From positions 363,084 to 427,083 of the forward strand of contig JBBRYT010000002.1 in the NCBI GenBank assembly GCA_038237435.1: a stretch of DNA of 64,000 nucleotides, in the 5' to 3' direction. A model generated the notes under the pieces. The model had not been told where the DNA came from. It saw only the letters and a program-made list of their open reading frames with translations, and made no database searches. The DNA comes from JACCTI01 sp038237435. GTDB taxonomy: Bacteria > Verrucomicrobiota > Verrucomicrobiia > Chthoniobacterales > UBA10450. Shown piece by piece: positions 59,280 through 64,000 of the stretch (its first letter is position 1; each line of letters opens with the position of its first letter). The position numbers and the translations under genes were made by a program.

Positions 59280-61646
59280 ATGACACCCGATCCGAAAGAC
59301 AACCTGAAGTTCGAGATAGGTCATGTCTTGTTCATCGACATCGTCGGTTACTCGAAGTTGCTTATCACGCAGCAAAGCGAGCAGCTACAGAAGCTAAAGG
59401 AAATCGTGCGCAGCACGGAGCAGTTCCGTCTAGCCGAAGCGGAAGGTAAGCTACTACGACTACCTACTGGCGACGGTGGCGCGTTAGTGTTTCGAACTAA
59501 CCCGGAAGCACCAGTCCTATGCGCGGTGGAAGTTAGTAAGGCTATCAAGAGCCATCCCGAGCTTCGCGTCCGTATGGGCATTCATAGTGGCCCGGTCAAC
59601 GAAGTCACTGACTTGAATGAACAAGCCAACATGGCCGGGGCTGGAATCAACCTCGCGCAGCGGGTCATGGATTGCGGCGATGCAGGGCATATTCTGCTCT
59701 CCAAGCATGTTGCAGATGACTTGGAACACTACCCGCGTTGGCAGCCCTATTTGCATGACTTAGGGGAGTGCGAAGTGAAGCACGGCGTTCGGATAGGTCT
59801 CGTTAGTTTCTATGCCGACGGATTCGGAAATCCTGAGCTCCCAGGAAAATTGCGCGCCATGACAAAGCACCAGGCGAAACGACGTCTGGCAATGATCGTT
59901 GTCATACTACTCGCGCTAATCGCTATCGTCACTGGTGTTACCCTATGTTCCAGAGGTAGCAAACTAACTATAGCTCCGCCGGACAAGAGCATCGCCGTGC
60001 TACCGTTCGAAAACCGCAGCGAAGATAAAGCGAACGCTTACTTTGCCGACGGGATCCAGGACGAAATCCTCACCCGCTTATCCAAGATCGCCGATCTAAA
60101 AGTTATCTCGCGCACTTCAACGGAGCATTACAAAAGCGCGCCGGAAAACCTGCCGGAGATCGCGAAGCAACTTGGCGTTGCTCACATTGTGGAAGGGAGC
60201 GTGCAAAAGAGCGGGGACGCGGTGCGCGTGAATGTCCAGCTCATCAAGGCGGCCAATGATTCCCATCTTTGGGCCGATACATTCGATCGCAAACTAACCG
60301 ACATTTTCGCCGTCGAAAGTGAGGTGGCGAAGACGATAGCGGAGCAATTACAGGCGAAGCTCACCGGTCAGGAGGAGCAGGTTATCGCCGCCAAATCGAC
60401 GGACAATCCCGATGCTTACGACGCCTATCTGCGCGGTCTCGCTTATGTGCAGAAAACGGCGAGATCATCCGCCAATGACGTGGCGGCACAGAAATATCTG
60501 AGAGAGGCTGTGCGGTTGGATCCGAAGTTCGCTCTTAGTTGGGCGCTACTCTCCTTTGTTGATGCGACTGGTTACATTTCCCTCAGTCTTCAACCAACGA
60601 CCGAGCTTCGTGAAGAAGCGCGGCAGGCCGCCGAGACCGCACTCAATCTTCAGCCCGATCTCGGCGAGGCGCTGATTGCGAACGGGTATTTCCACTACGC
60701 GTGCCTGAAGGATTACGACACCGCCGAGCGTTACTTTGAGCAAGCCCGCCAGCTCATGCCGAATAGCAGCCTTATTCCTCAATCGATGGCCTATCTTTTG
60801 CGGCGAAAAGGACAGTGGGACCGGAGTGAGTCCTACTTCATCGACGCCGAGCGGCTCGACCCGCGCAACGTCGGCTTGTCCATTCAGCATGCGCTTTCCT
60901 ACATCTCCCTGCGCCGTTTTCCTGATGCGTTGCGAAAGCTCGATCAGGTTTTAAATATGACACCGGACGATCCTTACCCGGTGGCACTGAAGGCGAGTAT
61001 TGCTCAACTCGAGGGCGATCTGCCGCGGGCTGCTGCACTCCTCGCTCCGTTGCATCCGAGCGCCGAGAACACTCAAGTGCTGGAAACACAGGCTTACCAA
61101 GCGATCTTGGAACGCCAGACTGCATCAATCATCCTTCGGCTACAGGAAATATTGGCCGATCCTGATCCAGCACTCGGTTATAATATTGGTGACCTGCGCT
61201 TTTACTTAGGCTGGGCGCAAGAAGTAGCCGGCGACCACGCCGCCGCGCAGGAAAGTTGGCGACGAGTCCGCAACGAATTGGAACCGTTGCTCAAAGAACA
61301 GTCCGGAAATTATCTCCTCATTAGCGCACTCGCCCTGACGGATGTGGGCCTTGGTGACAAGGCCGCCGCATTGACTCTCGCCGAAAACGCCATGGCCGGA
61401 AATCCAATCGAGAAGGATGCGGTCATCGGGGCCCGGCCGCTCGAGATCCTCGCTCGAGTGGCGGCGCAAATTGAAGAGCCCGACCGCGCCATTGCCGCGA
61501 TTCAGAAACTGCTCTCGATCCCGTACTCTGGCCCGATGACTCGCCAACTGCCACTCACTCCGGCGCTGCTTCGGCTCGATCCGATGTTCGATCCGCTCCG
61601 GAATGATCCGCGCTTTCAAAAACTCTGTCAGGAACAGCTGAAATGA
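59280..61646 (+). CDS. Class III cyclase with TolB-like and TPR domains (3 of 4)
   Basis: A 788-residue paralogue with the same layout as copy 1 and the closest to it in the linker (LVSFYADGFGNPELPGKLRA). The cyclase motifs are complete: HVLFIDIVGYSKLLI, LPTGDGGALVF, RMGIHSGPVNEV and GINLAQRVMDCGDAGH. The membrane helix is MIVVILLALIAIVTGVTL. The TolB-like (SIAVLPFENRSEDKANAYFA) and TPR parts follow. It starts 9 bases after copy 2. About 45 bases around its start codon (CTGAAATGACACCCGATCCG...) recur exactly at the start of copy 4, so the two starts share a recent origin. Confidence 0.88.
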   Translation: MTPDPKDNLKFEIGHVLFIDIVGYSKLLITQQSEQLQKLKEIVRSTEQFRLAEAEGKLLRLPTGDGGALVFRTNPEAPVLCAVEVSKAIKSHPELRVRMGIHSGPVNEVTDLNEQANMAGAGINLAQRVMDCGDAGHILLSKHVADDLEHYPRWQPYLHDLGECEVKHGVRIGLVSFYADGFGNPELPGKLRAMTKHQAKRRLAMIVVILLALIAIVTGVTLCSRGSKLTIAPPDKSIAVLPFENRSEDKANAYFADGIQDEILTRLSKIADLKVISRTSTEHYKSAPENLPEIAKQLGVAHIVEGSVQKSGDAVRVNVQLIKAANDSHLWADTFDRKLTDIFAVESEVAKTIAEQLQAKLTGQEEQVIAAKSTDNPDAYDAYLRGLAYVQKTARSSANDVAAQKYLREAVRLDPKFALSWALLSFVDATGYISLSLQPTTELREEARQAAETALNLQPDLGEALIANGYFHYACLKDYDTAERYFEQARQLMPNSSLIPQSMAYLLRRKGQWDRSESYFIDAERLDPRNVGLSIQHALSYISLRRFPDALRKLDQVLNMTPDDPYPVALKASIAQLEGDLPRAAALLAPLHPSAENTQVLETQAYQAILERQTASIILRLQEILADPDPALGYNIGDLRFYLGWAQEVAGDHAAAQESWRRVRNELEPLLKEQSGNYLLISALALTDVGLGDKAAALTLAENAMAGNPIEKDAVIGARPLEILARVAAQIEEPDRAIAAIQKLLSIPYSGPMTRQLPLTPALLRLDPMFDPLRNDPRFQKLCQEQLK

Positions 61647-64000
61647 CACCCGATCCGAAAGACAACCTGAAGTTCGAGATCGGGCATGTCTTGTTCATCG
61701 ACATCGTCGGTTACTCCAAGTTGCTGATTAACGAACAGAGCGAGCTACTTCAGAAGTTGAAGGAAGTTGTGCGCGGAACAGAGCAGCTCCGCATCGCCGA
61801 GGCTGAAGGTAAGCTACTCCGGTTACCTACTGGCGACGGCGGCGCCTTAGTTTTTCGAACTAACCCTGAAGCACCGGTGCTATGCGCGCTTGAGATTAGT
61901 AAGGCCCTGAAGGGCCACCCGGAATTGCGAATTCGGATGGGCATTCACAGCGGCCCAGTCAACGAAGTATCTGATCTTAACGAACAAGCTAACGTTGCCG
62001 GTGCTGGCATTAACTTCGCTCAGCGCGTGATGGATTGTGGCGATGCCGGACACATTCTGCTCTCCAAAAGAGTGGCCGAAGATTTGGCGCAATATCGGCA
62101 ATGGCAGCCGCAGCTGCACGATCTCGGCGAAGTGGAAGTAAAGCACGGTGCGCGCGTGCACGTTTTCAATCTTTACAACGAGGAAGTAGGCAATCCGGAA
62201 GTGCCGGAGAAGTTGCGCGGCGCGAAACCGGAAGAGCAAGAGGCATCCGATGCTTCCGCGCGTCGGGAGGAAGGGTTCTGGGTCGCGGTCTTGCCCTTTA
62301 AGTATGTCGGCGCAAATGCCGATCTCAGCGCCTTGGCCGAGGGCTTGTCCGCAGACATCGGCACCGGCCTTTCTCGCTTCTCGTATCTTAGAGTTATCGC
62401 CGGCAGTTCGACCTTGCGTTTGGCCAAGGACTCCGGGGGTGTGCGCGCCCTAGGCAAAGAACTCGGCGCGCGCTACGTCATGGAAGGCAGCTTACGCCAA
62501 GCTGGGGCAAAACTGCGCCTGGCAGTGCAAGTCGTTGATGCGATTTCAGGCGCTCATCTTTGGGCTGAGAACTATGAACGCGCTTTTAGTCCGGAAACAA
62601 TTTTCGAGCTACAAGACGATTTGGTTCCGCGAATTGTTTCGACGGTCGCTGATGTGCATGGGGTTCTGCCCCGAAGCATGAGCCAAGTGTTGCGGAGCCG
62701 CGCACCGGAGCAGTTGAGTCCTTATGAAGCCGTGCTCCGCAGCTTTGGCTACTTTGAGCGAGTTACTCCCGGAGAGCTGGCGATGGCACGGGAAGGCTTG
62801 GAGTTGGCCCTGCAGAAGGCGCCGACCCACGCCGATGCCTGGGCCATGCTGGCGTTGCTCTGCGTCCAGGAACACGGGCAGGGATTCAACCTTCGAGCTG
62901 ACTGCCTAACGAGTGGATTATCCGCAGCGCGTCGTGCCGTCGAGTGTGCACCAGCGAATCATCTTGCTCATTTCAGTCTCGCCCAGGCGCTTTTTTTCCA
63001 GAGAGAATTTCAGAGTTTCCGAAACGCGGCCGAGCGGGCTGTCGCACTTAATCCCATGGATGGTAACTCCATCGCTCTCGTCGGCGAGTTGCTCATTTAT
63101 GCGGGCGAGCGGGAGCGCGGACTCGCGCTGGTGGAGCGCGCCAAGCAGCTCAACCCCAATCATCCGGGGTGGTACTGGTACGCCGACTTCTACAACTCCT
63201 ATGAGCAGCGCGAGTATCGGGTCGCAATTACTTTCTTGCTCAAAGCAGATCTGCCAGGCCATTGGGGCATGCACGCCGCGTTGGCAGCGGCATATGCTCA
63301 GCTCGGGGAAAATGCTGCCGCCGGCAGGGCCTTGCGCGATCTACTCAATCTGCGACCGGACTTTGCCGTCACGGCGCGCAAAGAAGCGGAGAAATGGTGG
63401 AATCCCGAATACGTGGAGCACTTTCTTGATGGACTGCGCAAAGCGGGGCTCGAAATTGGTGACAAAGCCAGAGCTTCTGCGGCGCAGACGGCGACCGACT
63501 CGGCCACAGATCGCGCTGAGGAAGGGTTCTGGGTTGCGGTCTTGCCATTTAAGTATAGCGGCGGTAACGCCAACCTCACGGCTCTAGCAGAAGGCATAAC
63601 CGAGGAGATCGTAACCGGCCTGTCGCGCTTCTCCTACCTCAAGGTAATCGCGCGGAGCTCGACTTCACGTTACACCTGTGAGTCGATTGACGTTCGTGCG
63701 ACGGGGAAGGAACTGGGCGCGCGCTACGTTATGGAAGGCAGCTTACGGCAGGGTGGGGCGAAATTGCGCCTGGCAGTGCAACTCGTCGATGCAGTTTCCG
63801 GTGCGAATCTCTGGGCGGAGAACTATGAACGCACTTTTAGTCCGGAAACTATTTTCGAGTTACAGGACGATCTGGTTCCGCAAATTGTTTCGACGGTCGC
63901 CGAGTGGTACGGCGTTCTGCCTCACAGCATGAGCGAATCGCTTCGGAGCAAGGGCTCTGACCAGCTAAGTCCCTACGAGGCAGTCCTGCGCAGCTTCGGC
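61643..64000 (+). CDS. Class III cyclase with two TolB-like/TPR modules, no membrane helix (4 of 4, 3' cut)
   Basis: At least 786 residues, open to the window edge. It starts at an ATG overlapping the previous stop. The cyclase domain (HVLFIDIVGYSKLLI, LPTGDGGALVF, GINFAQRVMDCGDAGH) ends IFNLYNEEVGNPEVPEKLRG-like. Unlike copies 1-3 there is no hydrophobic segment after it; a Glu/Ala-rich linker leads straight into the TolB-like domain EEGFWVAVLPFKYVGANADL, so the protein is probably soluble. After TPRs, a second TolB-like domain begins at 63518 (EEGFWVAVLPFKYSGGNANL), an internal duplication of a 417-codon unit. A GCCTAACGAGT word lies at 62904-62914. The end is outside the window. Confidence 0.85.
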   Translation, partial: MTPDPKDNLKFEIGHVLFIDIVGYSKLLINEQSELLQKLKEVVRGTEQLRIAEAEGKLLRLPTGDGGALVFRTNPEAPVLCALEISKALKGHPELRIRMGIHSGPVNEVSDLNEQANVAGAGINFAQRVMDCGDAGHILLSKRVAEDLAQYRQWQPQLHDLGEVEVKHGARVHVFNLYNEEVGNPEVPEKLRGAKPEEQEASDASARREEGFWVAVLPFKYVGANADLSALAEGLSADIGTGLSRFSYLRVIAGSSTLRLAKDSGGVRALGKELGARYVMEGSLRQAGAKLRLAVQVVDAISGAHLWAENYERAFSPETIFELQDDLVPRIVSTVADVHGVLPRSMSQVLRSRAPEQLSPYEAVLRSFGYFERVTPGELAMAREGLELALQKAPTHADAWAMLALLCVQEHGQGFNLRADCLTSGLSAARRAVECAPANHLAHFSLAQALFFQREFQSFRNAAERAVALNPMDGNSIALVGELLIYAGERERGLALVERAKQLNPNHPGWYWYADFYNSYEQREYRVAITFLLKADLPGHWGMHAALAAAYAQLGENAAAGRALRDLLNLRPDFAVTARKEAEKWWNPEYVEHFLDGLRKAGLEIGDKARASAAQTATDSATDRAEEGFWVAVLPFKYSGGNANLTALAEGITEEIVTGLSRFSYLKVIARSSTSRYTCESIDVRATGKELGARYVMEGSLRQGGAKLRLAVQLVDAVSGANLWAENYERTFSPETIFELQDDLVPQIVSTVAEWYGVLPHSMSESLRSKGSDQLSPYEAVLRSFG
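62267..63517 (+). repeat. Internal tandem repeat, unit 1
   Basis: A 1251-base (417-codon) unit inside the fourth cyclase gene, encoding a TolB-like domain and TPRs. It starts GAGGAAGGGTTCTGGGT and is followed in frame by a second copy. Protein identity between the units is high over the first 160 residues (shared GKELGARYVMEGSLRQ, ENYER, FSPETIFELQDDLVP). Confidence 0.8.
63518..64000 (+). repeat. Internal tandem repeat, unit 2 (cut by window end)
   Basis: The second copy of the 417-codon unit; 161 codons are visible. Many DNA positions are the same as in unit 1 (for example the stretch for LRLAVQ), so the duplication is fairly recent. Further units may follow beyond the window. Confidence 0.8.

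Larger units (their letters stand above)
7938..62914. repeat. Dispersed word GCCTAACGAGT (about 40 sites)
   Basis: Exact CCTAACGAG on the plus strand starts at: 7939, 18073, 25052, 26532, 27375, 27494, 27872, 29417, 30672, 32032, 32795, 32954, 33731, 35314, 39459, 39671, 41405, 42234, 43420, 44466, 45550, 46618, 49117, 50570, 58292, 62905. Reverse copies (CTCGTTAGG) start at: 22673, 23115, 28830, 30485, 47185, 48478, 49822, 57827. The variant CCTAACGAA or its reverse starts at: 14252, 31046, 31073, 37039, 45003, 48225. The base before is nearly always G; the base after is T in most and A in most others. Sites lie mostly in genes, in all readable frames (LTS, PNE, SLG, LVR). Positions were found by eye, so a few may be missed. 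Confidence 0.85.

Noticed and set aside
7938..62914. GCCTAACGAGT as a sequencing adapter or assembly artefact
   Set aside because: Sites keep reading frames intact in conserved genes (for example NuoM, NuoH and the kinase) and occur in both directions with natural flanks.
1..64000. tRNA, rRNA, known riboswitches, insertion sequences
   Set aside because: I looked for cloverleaf ends, conserved rRNA words and transposase motifs and saw none; a covariance-model search could still find short RNAs.

Overview
The window reads as one piece of a Gram-negative bacterial chromosome with moderately high GC. I infer a soil Verrucomicrobium (Spartobacteria/Chthoniobacterales-like), from the gene mix: tandem cyclase-TPR proteins, an alpha-2-macroglobulin/PBP1C pair, a kinase-PEGA-sulfatase-like fusion behind an ECF sigma factor, and many signal-peptide proteins of unknown function. 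The lineage call rests on family composition only. I saw no rRNA, tRNA, CRISPR array, transposase or phage gene.

Layout. 1-5.7 kb: the 3' end of a 2-oxoacid:ferredoxin oxidoreductase beta subunit, a small antitoxin-like ORF, a peptide transporter and PDZ protease pair on the minus strand, decayed remnants, a racemase-like gene and an unknown gene. 5.7-12 kb: a winged-helix regulator flanked by short palindromes, a VOC protein, an M28 peptidase, several broken genes, a DUF2785 protein and a lipoprotein. 12-15.5 kb: a large secreted protein. 15.5-23.8 kb: a lipid or acyl-type biosynthetic cluster (condensation-like acyltransferase, isoprenylcysteine-methyltransferase-like protein, lipoprotein hydrolase, acyltransferase/GT9 fusion, P450, ACP, ketosynthase, acyltransferase 3). 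23.9-27.4 kb: small genes, two of them frameshifted, and an aminotransferase with a twin-arginine signal. 27.4-39.4 kb: complex I split into two divergent operons, nuoABCDI (+) and nuoHJKLMMN (-), with two NuoM copies and no nuoEFG. 39.4-47.5 kb: pbpC and an alpha-2-macroglobulin gene. 47.6-52.7 kb: ECF sigma factor, Ser/Thr kinase and M3 peptidase. 52.7-54.7 kb: a small secreted protein and a frameshifted second peptide transporter. 54.8-64 kb: four tandem class III cyclase-TolB/TPR genes, the last cut by the window edge.

The most striking signal is a dispersed word, GCCTAACGAGT. I count about 34 exact copies of its 9-base core CCTAACGAG on the two strands, plus 6 ending in A, where about 0.5 exact copies are expected by chance. 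It is densest at 22-51 kb, lies mostly inside genes, supplies stop codons at two gene junctions and half-builds one hairpin between convergent genes. Its density resembles that of DNA uptake sequences or Chi-type sites. I know of no such word described for this group, and its role is unknown.

A second theme is decay. Five genes (near 8.8, 11.8, 24.15, 25.3 and 53.45 kb) read as intact families only if one frame change is allowed, and three other genes survive only as fragments. These are either young pseudogenes or assembly indels.
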